Assembly (NCBI GenBank): GCA_028564675.1
Contig: JAOVVO010000408.1
Span: 1 to 64,000 of the forward strand
Direction of reading: 5' to 3'
DNA from: Onchocerca lupi
Taxonomy: Eukaryota; Nematoda; Chromadorea; Rhabditida; Onchocercidae
DNA length: 64,000 nt
In this document: positions 37,814-49,474 of the stretch, in pieces
How the letters are laid out: each line of letters starts with the position of its first letter
Position numbering within the stretch: the first letter of the stretch is position 1
Notes under the pieces: generated by a model
What the model was told of the DNA's origin: nothing
The model's input: only the letters and a program-made list of their open reading frames with translations
The model's database searches: none
Position numbers and translations under genes: made by a program

Positions 37814-39849
37814 AAAAATTGTTGTGCCACGAGCCGTGATGTCGTCTACGATACTAGCAAGTTCTATACCGGCGAAGGGAAAAAAATAAGCTTATCAGTG
37901 AAGTACAACAGGTGGATTGGAAGTCAATAGATGAACAAATAGCAGATAACGAACGATGTGAACAATACGAAAATCGCAGAAGTGTAATTGGATATAAGAT
38001 CGAAAGAATCGAATTATACGTCAAGAGGATCGTAGATATCAACAATAAATGGCTAGATTTTTTGCAAAAGGTTCCAACACAGCAACAAAAGAAAGAAGAG
38101 AAAAAGTACACAGAAATGGTAGAAGGTGAGCAAGGAATATTAAATTTAATCAAAAAAAGGAAGTGTTGATAGTCTTAGCCAAATACAAGAAAAATGCTGA
38201 AGCTGTCGGTAAACCGAAGTGCCGACAGAATTTAAATATTGTTTATAACAAAAAATTTGTAATTTCATTGCGCACAAAGCTCTTTGTTCTCCTCATCTAA
38301 TCATCTACTAATGCTCATGTGCTTTGTTTAAGAGTTGTAAAATATGCTAACGTCTGTAAATTTGTAACGATTAGTGTCATGCCCTTTGTCTAAAGATTGG
38401 CAACTATGGCCGCAATCAAGTCAATTGTATTGATGTAGGGACCAACTCCCTTTTCTTTACTTAAATGTTGTAATCATTAATTATCTCCTATTCTTTAGTC
38501 TTATCCAATTCAATTCCTTTTGTATGACTAATGTATAACGTCCGCCCCTATTGGATGACCATACAAAGGCGAAATCTTACTCGACAGCGAACCAGTGCAT
38601 GAACAATTCTCCAGCAACGGCGGCAGCAATCTTGGAATACTATCATCAGTGCAACAAGGCTAGTGGCGTTTCGGTATCTACAAGCGTCAACACCAACAAT
38701 TCATCAGCAATAAGAGAATTACCATCAGCGTCAGACTCCCCTACATCAGTGGCAAACCTGGCCAATACCAAGCGAACTCAACGAATCACAAACAATTATT
38801 TGTCAAAGGACCACTATTGGTATTATTCATATTACTTGCATATTGTTCTATTTTTTTCACATTAATTGTTGTTTTAAAGTGCGATATTGTTTCTAATATC
38901 GTGTAAACCTAATAAAAGCTTTGTTGACCTAGTCAAGTCACAGCAGCAAAAGATCTCCAATCCAACGACTCTAGAATCCCAAGTAACTAATCAAACAGGA
39001 ACCCTCTTTCCCCTACAGAAGCGGCAATTGAATGCATACGAAATAAAAAAGGTGTGCTCTTAAATCAAATAGATCAAAAGGAAATAAAACAGATGGCTCA
39101 CCAAACAACAGTAAATTTACTCCAATTATCACCGATGGTCTTCAGTGGAGAATCTCGGAAATGGAGGGAATTTTGGAGCAACTTCGAAGCAGCAGTACAT
39201 AAACAAGACCTTCCGGATATACAGAAGTTCAGCTACTTGTTTTCCTGCTTGAAAGGAGAAATCTCAAGAGCAGTATTTGAGATACGATGTCGCGCCAGAA
39301 AACTATCGCATTATTAGGAAACCACTAGCGGAGAAATTTGGCAACACATCGGCAATCAAGAATTCTTTATATAGTGAATTTCAAAACATTAGAAGAAATG
39401 ACCGAGATGGGATAGAGATAATCGAATCGATTAAACGAGTCCTCCGACAATTAGAAGCCATAGGGGAGAATTTAGAACACTCCATGTTCAAAAGACTATG
39501 AGAGAAAATTAGCTCGATGGATTTTAAGAAGGTGTACCAGCAAAAACAGGAAGACTACTCTTGTTCAACCGATAAATTGAGAAGCTGTCTAAAAAAAATA
39601 GCAAGAACAGAAGAAGTTGCTCGAACCCAAACATGTAATACTTCCGGATTCGAGAAGAGACTAGTGCACGCAAAAACAAACCGACAATTCCGAGAGACGG
39701 AAAGGGAGAATGCTCGACCTTAGCTGCAGCAAAAGTGGCAGGGAAAAAACGACGAAGCCCCGAAAGAAATTGAAAAAAGAAGTCCGAACCGAGATTCAGC
39801 TAAAAAAAGGCCTCGCTCATTTTGCAACAAAGATCATTGAGATGACGAC
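37814..39849 (+). pseudogene. BEL/Pao gag relic (element B), split by a solo LTR
   Basis: From about 37900 to 38198 a coiled-coil gag N-terminus is readable (ELYVKRIVDINNKWLDFLQ, QQQKKEEKKY). After the solo LTR the frame resumes with the DUF1759-type gag segment at 39130-39270 (MVFSGESRKWREFWSNFEAA, IQKFSYLFSCLKGE) and shifts frame near 39275 (YRIIRKPLAEKFGNTSA). It ends in half a zinc knuckle (CNKDH) just before the LTR at 39850. Stops and frameshifts make it inactive. No pol domain is present. Confidence 0.85.
38204..39017 (+). mobile_element. Solo LTR, family B copy 2, with 5-bp target duplication
   Basis: Begins TGTCGGTAAACCGAAG and ends CCCTACA, flanked by GAAGC on both sides (38199-38203 and 39018-39022). 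It sits inside the gag of element B, whose reading frame is continuous across the insertion. It contains an open frame of 104 codons at 38551-38865 rich in Ser/Asn/Thr, matched in part by LTR copy 1; it is not a known protein. Confidence 0.88.
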
Positions 39850-40267
39850 TGTTGCCGGAAATTCCGAGGATATGTAATCTCAATTTCAATTTTTTTTATC
39901 ATTTGTAAAATTTTATCTCCAAATTCGATCTTCACTCAATAATCTCCTTCCTTTCCTAACTTCTTGATATAATTCTGTAAACAACCGCCTTAGTACTACT
40001 GGGACAAGACAGTTGTATTTCATGATAATGATCTGTTATTTTTGTAATCCATAATTGTCAATAATTATTGTTGGCACTTTTCCAACATTTTTGGTGGCGG
40101 GTTATATTTTTTCAAATTAATTCTTAGATTTCTCCTCCCCCGTTTTCTTGTCGTTTTTTCGTTATGTTGTTATTATCGAGTTATAATACGTTTCGCGTGT
40201 ACAATTTTCATAAATAAAGGTTTAATTACCCAAGTTTGAGGTTCGTTTCCAATTGAGTGAAACAACA
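39850..40267 (+). mobile_element. LTR, family A copy 2
   Basis: Begins TGTTGCCGGAAATTCCGAG and probably ends CAACA. It shares the AAGACAGTTGTATTTCAT, CTGTTATTTTTGT and TTGGCACTTTT blocks with the LTR at 34155. It interrupts element B gag in the middle of a zinc knuckle. No matching target duplication was found, so the right border is uncertain. Confidence 0.65.
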
Positions 40268-40570
40268 AAATTGAAGAAACCTATGTGAACTAAAAAAGAG
40301 AATTCAAACTATAATTTTGCCACGATTAGAAAGAAAAAGCGACACTATAATTTGGAGAGATAACGAAGGTAAAGGTCGGAAACAGAGAAGAAGACCTTAT
40401 ATCCTTTGTACTCAAGATTATTGGGACAGTGAATGCAACATTTAATTCACAGTGAACGCTCGTCATAAAATATTGAAAAAATGCGTATTGTGCTTCAAAG
40501 AAAATCACGATGTAGAAAATTGCAAAAGGAAAAAACAGTGTTTTTGTTTTTCCCTTTGCAATCTTCTACA
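40268..40570 (+). pseudogene. BEL/Pao gag zinc-knuckle relic
   Basis: A short broken stretch reads like paired gag knuckles: YILCTQDYWDSECN, a stop, then KKCVLCFKENHDVENCKRKK. It covers the same part of gag that is cut off at 39849 but comes from a different copy. Confidence 0.6.
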
Positions 40571-41540
40571 TTGCGATAAGTATCTTTAAAATTTTTTCTT
40601 CCTTATCTTTTGTTTTGTATCTTATCCTTATCACCAACTTTTTGTATTTACTTGTAGATATTTACCACTTTTTTCCTTAATTTAATTATTGGATATAGAT
40701 TTTTGCTTAATTTAAGAGGTTTATAGATGTATCAAGCAACTTTACAGCATTTAATGCAGTCTTTCCTTATCTTTTGTTATTACTTTGGAAAAAATTCTTT
40801 TATATAAATATCATCAAAAGCAAGATGCGGAAAACAAGATAGAACGCTTTTGGAATGCTAATTTTTCTTGTCCATTTTTTTCTTTTTTTTTTTTTTTTAC
40901 ATTTTAGCATGAATTATAAATTCCCAATTTGTAAATGTTACTTTAGCAAAATGATCGTTGTTATATTCAGGTTCAAAGTCAAGTAGCTTCTTTGATATCT
41001 TCTCACAATTTTTCAGATAGCCGTTAACTGTAATTTTTCTTTTTCTTTATCCCCACAATTAAGAGTAATATTTTCTTCACAAATATCGAATAACAGAAAG
41101 AATTACTATCATGATATATTACCCTCGGTTAAACTATAGCATAGTTGTTGCTACTTGACATTAAGAGGAGATGATTTTGCACCTCTTTCAGTGAATCAAA
41201 GTATTGGTTTCTTTTTTTTTTTTTTTTTTCGTATTTATGGGAATCAGATTGTTAATATGAAATGAATTCATATAAGAAATTATGCCTATTCGGGCTTGAA
41301 ATTTCTGGCAACTTTGTCAATCTTTTAAACAATTTTACATACTTCTTTGCAGTTAGATTAACGCGTTGTACAGATAAGATATGTGAAATAGTGATACGTC
41401 ATAGACGATACTAACGATAAAAATTAGCGCCATTCGTATGAAATGACCATTTTCATGGAAAATAGAAAAAATAATGCGGAAAGTATTAAATGATGCAATT
41501 TTAATCAAATATATATGATTTATAATGATGGTAACATATA
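40571..41540. other. Noncoding stretch
   Basis: No gene seen. AT-rich with a poly-T tract at 41211-41230; probably includes the 3' UTR of the minus-strand phosphatase near its right end. Confidence 0.5.
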
Positions 41541-41548
41541 ATAATGCA

Positions 41549-44500
41549 TTAACATCCGTCTAGTGATGTCGCACGTGGCGCTTCCTCGGTACCATTTTGC
41601 GCTTCAGCAGAACCACTGAATATTGGTCGAAATACCGTAAAATGGCATTTAAACTGGAATATCGAGTAGTTATGTTTATAGAAATAATTATGCAAGGAAC
41701 AAGTTCATCCATTCATATAAAAATTTTTTTGCTTCTTCGAAATGCAATTATGCAAATAGATGGGCTTTTTTTAAAATGTAAATTAATTTTACCAAAAATT
41801 TTTTATAAAAAAAAAAAAAACATTGTAACGAACCTTCCGTGAAATGTGCAAAACGCATGAATCATTTTTCATATTTAAATAATTTGGAGCTGAAAATATT
41901 GTTAGCAAACGTCCATCGGCAAAATATTTATATCCTCCTCTGAACATCTGAAAATGTCAAATGTTATGACATGTTTATTATAATTATCTAATTTATTAGC
42001 TATGATAATGATAATTATTATTTAGAAAAATAATTTCAGTTATGGTAATTATTTAATCATAACTTCTAAAAAGTAGATGCATGCATTTGATGAATACATA
42101 TGTGGGCAAAATTATTGACGCATTTGACGATTTAAGAGAATACTAGCGCAAATTTTTGTGAATTAAAAATTTAAAGCAAAAGTTTAATAAATATTTGATC
42201 TTAAAACAATAAAGAAATTTACAAAACTTTATTTGAATTTGAAAATTTAAAATTTTAAACAAACAAATTGATTAACTAACATCTGCTGTAAGTTGATGTC
42301 CACGGACGATTAAATCGATATTGTTTGTTTCACAAAATTCCTTCACTACTTTACTACTAAATGTAAATGATATTCCACGTGCGCTAAGTGCCCAACCTGG
42401 ATATCGATCATCTGGATCAGACCACAACACATCACACATCATTCCATATGGTGGCACAATACTGGGACGAGGAATCTGTAATATAAAAATTGGAATACAT
42501 TTAAAATATCTCGAAGTTTTACTATCATTAATCTAAAAAAAGTTACCTTAACTTTACTTTTTACTCTTCACATATCTTTTAACTGTTCATAAATTAAATT
42601 TTTCATTCGAAAAATTAATTTTATTACTTTTTCAAGCATTGCAATATCATTAAGATGTGGTGATAAGCCGCCATGCATGCATAATATTCGATCAGCAACA
42701 ATAGCTGTTAGAGGCATCATATTGAAGACCATCATGAATATATGCCATAACTAAATTAATAAATAAGCATGTAATTGTTTTAATTTATATCACCGATAAA
42801 TATCATGAATTGTAGTAATTAATCATATCAGTCGTACTGAGAAGTATTATCAATCGATGCTTATCAATAAATATTACTTATCAATCGTGTTAACCATTTT
42901 CGACGAGAATTATCAATCATATTAATGGGCATTATGAATTATTTTTATTATCCAGATCTAATGTTATATTAGTATCTTATTATATAAAAAGTGATTAAAA
43001 AATCTATTTTAAAACATTAATTAATGTGTTTCATTAATCCATTACGATACTATTAAATTATACGATATGATGTATCATTATATTTCTATAAATTGTACTA
43101 GAAAATCATTTATAATCTGATATAATTGAAAAAAGGATTCATTACCAATTCTCCTTCATCATTTGGAAATCGAGAAATACATTCATCATAAAATCCATAA
43201 ATTAATGTTGTATTAGCATCTTCATGATTTCCACGTAACATGTATACTCGTGTAGGATATTTAATTTTAAAACACATTAACATTGTTACTGTTTCAATAC
43301 CCTAAAATAGTTATTTGATAAAATATTATTCGATTAAATTGTAAAAAAGTATGTAAGTTTTGTTTTCAATTAATATTTCTGCAATTTAATACTTTTTCGT
43401 ACTAATATCACTATTTTTATTATATGTTTCATTTATTATCACTTTTTTTTTGGTAATTCAGTAAATCTTTTAGAACTAATAACACTAATGATGTTAACTA
43501 AAAATAACAAATGGAAAATACAGAATTGAAAATTAAATTTATTTGAAAATCAAAAATTCAAAGTTAATTCAATAGATATAACTATCAGTAATAAAATTAT
43601 CATTGTTCCTTAGAAAAAAGTTCACATGAAAGCTGATAAAAATATTTGATAATTAAATAACTACCTGAGATCCACGATCAACATAATCACCAAGGAAAAG
43701 ATATGTTTGTGATAATGGATTACCACATGTACTCAAAATACATCGAACATCTCGGAATTGCCCGTGAACATCAGCACATACTGTTATTGGAAGAAATTCA
43801 CTGAAAATTTTGAAATTTTTAAAAATATTTGCAACAACTCATATTGCCGTTTCTTATAAAATAATGCCATAAATTGTAGAAACAATAACATTAATGTAAT
43901 AGCAACACAAATAAGAACAGTAAAAACAGTTGCAACAATAAGCAAAAAAAAAAAAACAGTTTTTTTTTTTTCAAAAAAAAAAAAAATGTGAAAAAAATTT
44001 GATACGATACTTTCCGATACGTAATAATGATTTTTGTTTAGCGAATGAATTCATGGCAAGGTCACATAATTGTCGAAGTTCATCAAATTTCAAATCAACA
44101 GCATGAATTGGTGCTGGTTTTAATCTTCCTCTGCAATTATTTGCTTGATTTATTTACTCAAAGAATGAAGTAAAAATTTGCATTATCTATTAGAATAAAT
44201 AATACAACAAAAAAATTGGAAGAAATAATACGACAATAATTGAAATTATTCAAAATATCAACAACTTTCTAATCAAATCGCTTTTTTTTGCTTAAATTAC
44301 TAGAGAAAATTTGGAAATTTCAGAAAGTTTCCAATGCTTACACTAGATATATTGACTGGATTTGTTTTACAACTTCAAAGCATTCATTTACTTTTAACAG
44401 ATTAACTGATTGGTGCAAAAGATCTTTGAATCTTTTTTTGCCAAGAAAAAATGGAAAATTTAGAATAAACTAAAATACATAAATATATCTCAAATTAGTT

Positions 44501-44912
44501 TAGAATTTTTCTATTAAAACTTTTTTTAAATTTTATTATATGAAATCAATTAATTTTTAATTTCAAATTCCATTTGAATGATGGTAAAATTCTAACTTCC
44601 TTTCAGCCAGGTTGTTATTTTTGTCATTATCAATATTGTTGACATTTACATCATTTTGTAATTGAGCACGCATAAATCGATCCAATAAATCATTTACCAA
44701 AGGATGATTAAAAATTACAGGTGATATTTCTTCCTCTGATTCATCATCATCATCTGAACTCTGTGAATCGCTAAGATCCGGTGAAGACGGGATTTCCAGT
44801 TCTTCCTCTAAATTTTCACCTCTTTTTGAATTTCGTGAACTATGATTTTCCGGTGAAGATTGAACGGATGTTTGATGTCGTCTTGATCGTCCATGATTTG
44901 TTTGCGATATCT
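41549..44912 (-). CDS. PP1-like Ser/Thr protein phosphatase, 5' end not found
   Basis: Minus-strand exons: about 44912-44597, 44130-44011, 43800-43665, 43301-43146, 42750-42628, 42475-42281, 41947-41834 and 41653-41549. All metal- and substrate-site blocks of the PPP family are present: ADVHGQ, GDYVDRG, LRGNHED, CMHGGLSP, VLWSDPD, RGHQ and SAPNY. Departures from PP1: the first motif has Ala where Gly is usual (GDIHGQ), RGHQ replaces RAHQ, and SAPNY is followed by LNMKND instead of CGEFDN. The first listed exon encodes an acidic Ser-rich extension (SDSQSSDDDDESEEEI) and lacks an initiating ATG, so at least one upstream exon is missing here, or translation starts at the internal MRAQLQND. Such divergent PP1-like enzymes are numerous in nematodes; the substrate is unknown. 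Confidence 0.88.
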
Positions 44913-44929
44913 TAATTATTTAACCTCGT

Positions 44930-46650
44930 TTTACTTATTTCAGTTTTTCCTTCATATGATTTTTTTTATAGTGTATAAATTAGTTGAGTGCATTTTAAAT
45001 ATTTTTGCACGAGCATACTGTAATTGTGAAGTAACCTTTTCTTGAAATGCATTCTATTACCATATCAAGCTTGAAATAGTCTTTTATTATTTTCTTACAT
45101 TAAATTCTAATTTTTTACTTGAATCAGCTTGCAGTAATCTGCTAAATAATTTTCAACTTGCAAAGATTTAAGTTATATCTTAAGATGCATTAATTATGCA
45201 TATAAATTGTTTATTAATATATATTCCATAATATGAAATAAGACGAAAAAAAAAATTCATTTCAAATTTTAGTAATGAAAACATTATAGACTGAGATGAA
45301 TTCAATATATATATATATCCACTGATTCAAAAATCTTAATCATTATAAAAAATTCATTTGTGAATTGATGATTGTATTCAAGACAATAAATACAATGTTT
45401 TGTTGCATTAATGCTTATTTTTAAAAATTCTCGACTGTTCATGGTTTTTAACGAATATTTTGATGAAATTAATTGATTGAATATTTTAAAATGAAACTTC
45501 AATTGATGAAAAATGTTATGTAAACTATATATAATTATAATTTCATCGAATATTATGATATATATTTCAATGAAATAAAAAATTTCCTTTCATTTGTAAA
45601 ACTTTACTTATATAGAACGTTAATTACTGTCGATAAGAAGAAAATTTGGCCTAACTAACTAATTGAAAAATGCCCTTTCTGATAAGAAGATAAATTTGAA
45701 CGAAATAAAAAGGGAAATAACCTGTAATGATTTCATTTAAATAAATTACTTCGTATAACTTTCGTTTATGATACCAATCAACAAATAATGATTATGGTAA
45801 TAATAATAGCTTAGTGGTGGGGATGATGGTGATAATAATGATAAGAATGGTAAGAATATGTATATAATTATAATATAAATTTGCTTGAAATGAGACACCG
45901 CCAATTTATAACTTCCTCTGTACAATAATAAATTATAAATAAACAATTCATCCTTTTTCATTTTCCTTCTTTTATATCTATTCTTTTGTATGCAAAAAAA
46001 AACCTTTTATATTTTAATAAAATGTAAATTTCGTAACTCTTTGATTATTTAAACATTTTCACGACAATTACAACCATTTTTTATATTCATATATTTTATA
46101 ATAATGAAGCGTATTTACACGTGTTTTAAGTATTGCATGTAAAAAATTCTCCATCAGTTATACGTGTCATACGCAACCTAACGTACACATCACGTACGTG
46201 ACGAACGGGTACATATTATAGATATATCATAAAAAAGACTAAAATAAGCATCAATTTATAGTAATGAAGCGTATTTGATGCGCGTTTCACGCACATGTTG
46301 TCAGGATTTAACGGTACGGCCGCATGGAGGAGAGGATGATTTGTGAGAATTAGCTGTGTTTGGATGATTGTTATCGTTTGTTTCTGTTGGTGATAATAGT
46401 TTATGAGCTTGTAGTGTGATGTGTTTTACAACGTATTTTTTCGATATGACGTTTTTTACGACTTATAATTCCTGCACGACGTGATTTTCATTTTACAATT
46501 TCATCTCATTTTTGTTACGGCGTGGTACTCTTTGCAATTCTAATATGGCGTAATTCTTATTCTGTAATCCAGAATGACGTACTTTTCCACATCCTACAAA
46601 TTCGACATGACAGTTCGAGGAAGTGAAATGTTTGAAAATTTGAATATATT
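44930..46650. other. Region between divergent genes
   Basis: It should contain the missing 5' exon(s) of the phosphatase and the upstream region of the XRCC4-like gene. No convincing exon found. Two related blocks (TAATGAAGCGTATTT at about 46103 and 46262) and a TGACGT-rich repeat lie near the right end. Confidence 0.45.
46440..46615 (+). repeat. Imperfect 30-38-bp repeat with TGACGT / GGCGT cores
   Basis: Cores occur in series: ATATGACGTTTT, GCACGACGTGATTTT, TACGGCGTGGTA, ATATGGCGTAATTC, GAATGACGTACTTTTCC and ACATGACAG. Each is followed by a T/C-rich and then TACAATTC-like segment. The repeat ends about 50 bp before the XRCC4-like start. Confidence 0.6.
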
Positions 46651-46654
46651 TTAG
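46647..46654 (+). promoter_or_regulatory. Likely trans-splice acceptor
   Basis: ATATTTTAG ends at 46654, 13 bp before the ATG at 46668, with no coding exon upstream. Confidence 0.5.
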
Positions 46655-46667
46655 AGCATTTTCCTAA

Positions 46668-47115
46668 ATGTTGGAATTGAAAGTGAGTCGTTGTTGTAAA
46701 TTAAACGATGAGCAACAATTATCGGCCATTTTATTCATTGGTAAAAGTTGTGATAATAATGAATACATCGCTGTACTTATTATCAATGATACTCTTAGCC
46801 CATCATATACCGCAGTTTGTAGGTATTTCTTTATTTTAATCATTTTTTATTTATATATTACTGAATTTTATCAAATTCATACCATTCTATTCGTCGTAGC
46901 CATGAGATGAAATACATAATAAAAAATAAGAGGATAAATTAAATTAGATTGAATATATGTAAAATAAGATTTATACAAATTTGATTCAGATAATGTAAAT
47001 CAAAATCATGTTCTAATTAGGTATAAAAGATTAGAAGGTGGTGTGTAACAAAAATGAAATAATGCTTTGGAAATGGTTCAGAACTAAGATTTAATTTAGA
47101 CTTAGAATTAGATTC

Positions 47116-47150
<35 letters not shown>

Positions 47151-48835
47151 GAGGTCACAATATATATATATATATATATATTAACATCAATATGCTTAAT
47201 TCTATAGATGATGAGAAAAGTTGGAAGACATTACGTGAAGAAGGTGAATTCAATACAGATGAAGAGTTCTTCGCCGAACTGGCTGATCAGAAGAATACAT
47301 TGAGTATGGAACGTTCAGAATGTGTACAGGTTTAATATCATTCTATCGTTTAATCATTTTTTTTACGCTTTGACTTTGATATGGACGAATCATTAGTCAT
47401 CGGAAAGAAGGATTGAAATAGCGAAATATTTTGTAATTTAATTTAAATCGTGAACTTGCATTTCTTCACATTTATTATTGTGTCATTAACAGTTTACACA
47501 GAATTTTATGTTTTTATGGAATCTTGATAATCGATTTCATTGTAATGCTAAATTCTAGAAGGGAAAAAATTGTTGACATTAACATGATTCCTTGATAATC
47601 TGTGGTGTCAAATAGAAACTGTGCAGTCGAGTGACATCATTGCCGTAAATAAGCGTTTTAGATGCCTTTCTTTTCATAGTCTGATAATGTACTGTGAAGA
47701 GATAGTGATTGCGATGCAGTAACCTTTAATATTTAACTTAGCTACTCGTTATTTGATTAAAGGTGAGAATTTTCAGGGCGGGATTTAGAAAAATGAAATA
47801 TTTTAATTCTTGTGTTCACTTTTGTGTTTTAGCTATAAACTGTAATTGTAGTTGTGATAGAAAATTAATTTTTCATTTCACAATTATAGTTTAATCAATT
47901 ATTTTTACAGATGAAATGGATTCGACTGGATGAAGATGGTCTTACGGTTAGTGCTTAATTTACAAGTCGATTTTTGATTCTTTTTACGAAATACATTTTT
48001 GATCTCAAGTTTTTTCTCTTTTCTAATTCTTCGAAAATTCTTATCATCTTGACTTACTATCTGGAATTAGAGCAGCAACACATATAAAAATTTATCATGT
48101 CTCCAAACATTCTAAAATACAATTGTATCGTTTTAACTCCATTGATGAACATTTGATATATGATAATGAAAATTAATGTTGTTCTAGTGGGAAGATAGAA
48201 ATGAGATTGCTGGAGAGTAGAAGAATCCGGTTAAAAGCAATTCCTGGTGGTTTTATTTTTTCTAGTTCGAATTCTGCACATTGACGTTAAATCTGGATAC
48301 AACTTGGATATATAATATTGTGGATGCTCTTTTGAAAGAACGAAATATTTATCATGATAATGCAATCAAAGGAGATATTATGGTTGCTGGTATGGAAAGG
48401 AGATTGGAATTACTTGGAAAGGTCAGTTTGCTAGTTTATTAAGTTTTTTTTTTCAAAAACATGCTTTTTTTCTCAGAAGAAAAAAGAATAAATCTCTTCT
48501 GATTTTTTCATTTTCTTTCTGCAGATATTAGCTTAATGCGGCAATTATAATTGAAGCAAAACCAAATTCATTGTCCATATGTCTTGAAATCAAAAGTTAA
48601 TATCAAAGGCTCAAGTATCAAAGAGATCAAAATTAATAAAACAAAGAAGAAAAAATCAAACAGGAAAGCAAGTTATAAGATTGCACCGTAGAGCTTTTAA
48701 ATACATGAAACAATATAGTTTAAGGATAGTTTTGTTTTGCAGAGAGTTGAAGAAATGGATGATTATCGTCGAAACTTATCCAATACTTTAATTTCAAAAT
48801 TTGTTGTTATCCAAAACGAGAAAATTAATTCGTAA
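46668..48835 (+). CDS. Candidate XRCC4-like end-joining cofactor
   Basis: Exons 46668-46818, 47208-47329, 47911-47946, 48266-48421 and 48743-48835 are phase-consistent and give 185 residues. The layout matches the XRCC4 head-plus-coiled-coil. A beta-rich head contains NEYIAVLIINDTLSPSYTAV, then an alpha segment TDEEFFAELADQKNTL. Two strands follow (MKWIRLDEDGLTFEFCTLTL), then a long helix from about residue 115. The final exon LSNTLISKFVVIQNEKI has the same spacing of Leu, Leu, Lys/Arg, Phe, Val and Asn-Glu-Lys as the ligase IV-binding coiled coil of vertebrate XRCC4. In animals XRCC4 is a dimeric scaffold for DNA ligase IV. The protein stops soon after this point, without the long C-terminal tail of human XRCC4. 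An alternative acceptor at 48525 would add ILA and stop, removing the key segment. The assignment is by eye; another member of the superfamily (XLF, PAXX, SAS-6) is possible. Confidence 0.58.
47117..47182. repeat. Perfect (TA)n hairpin in intron 1
   Basis: A (TA)n run of about 30 bp, the palindrome TTGTGAGGTCACAA (47147-47160), then another (TA)n run. The whole can fold into one 60-bp-plus hairpin. It ends 25 bp before the acceptor of exon 2. Confidence 0.85.
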
Positions 48836-49470
48836 AATTTATATAACAATTATATTATTCCTTAAATGCTTGTCATGAGATATGCTTTCATAATATTTTA
48901 TTAAATGTATAGAAACTGTAATAATTTTTGCCGTACCATAGGTGTTTATTTTTATGTCTGCATTAGAATTTGGAATGGATGAGTAATCGAAGAGTGAAAT
49001 CCTAATTTTAAAGAAAAATTTGAGAATTCTCAATAAAATTACCAGTTTGATTACTGGGTTTATATAATCGATTGTTACATCAACATTAAAGTGCCTCAGT
49101 TCCATTTTTCTATTCTGACAAATGTTTAATTATATGTAAAAATTTGGTAAATTTTTTGCCGAAATTACTCGAACTTTATTTTTTCTAGAAAGTGTTTTTT
49201 GCTTTTTAACTTCTTGAATTTTAAATTCATTTACATTTCTAAACTAAACAGGAACTGTAGTTTCGCGCGATTCTGTTTGTTTGAAATAATCTTAGGAATA
49301 CGTAGATCATACGCAAATATTCGCTGAATTTAGATGAATATATATATTTTTTTTCTGTGAAAAATATTTTGAATAATTTTTATACAATTTGAAATCATTC
49401 ATCCTTTGGTGCATTCTTTCATAATATTGCGCTTAAAGTTCGTTTTCACTTTTTCACAGTTTCGTCTTGT
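48836..49470. other. Intergenic stretch
   Basis: No gene seen; AT-rich, with the 3' flank of the XRCC4-like gene. Confidence 0.5.
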
Positions 49471-49474
49471 TTAC

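Noticed and set aside
41597..41842. 81-codon plus-strand frame
   Set aside because: Overlaps the last exons and intron of the minus-strand phosphatase and has no features of its own.
48525..48536. Alternative last exon of the XRCC4-like gene
   Set aside because: A valid acceptor, but it adds only three residues and removes the segment that resembles the conserved coiled coil; kept as a possible isoform only.
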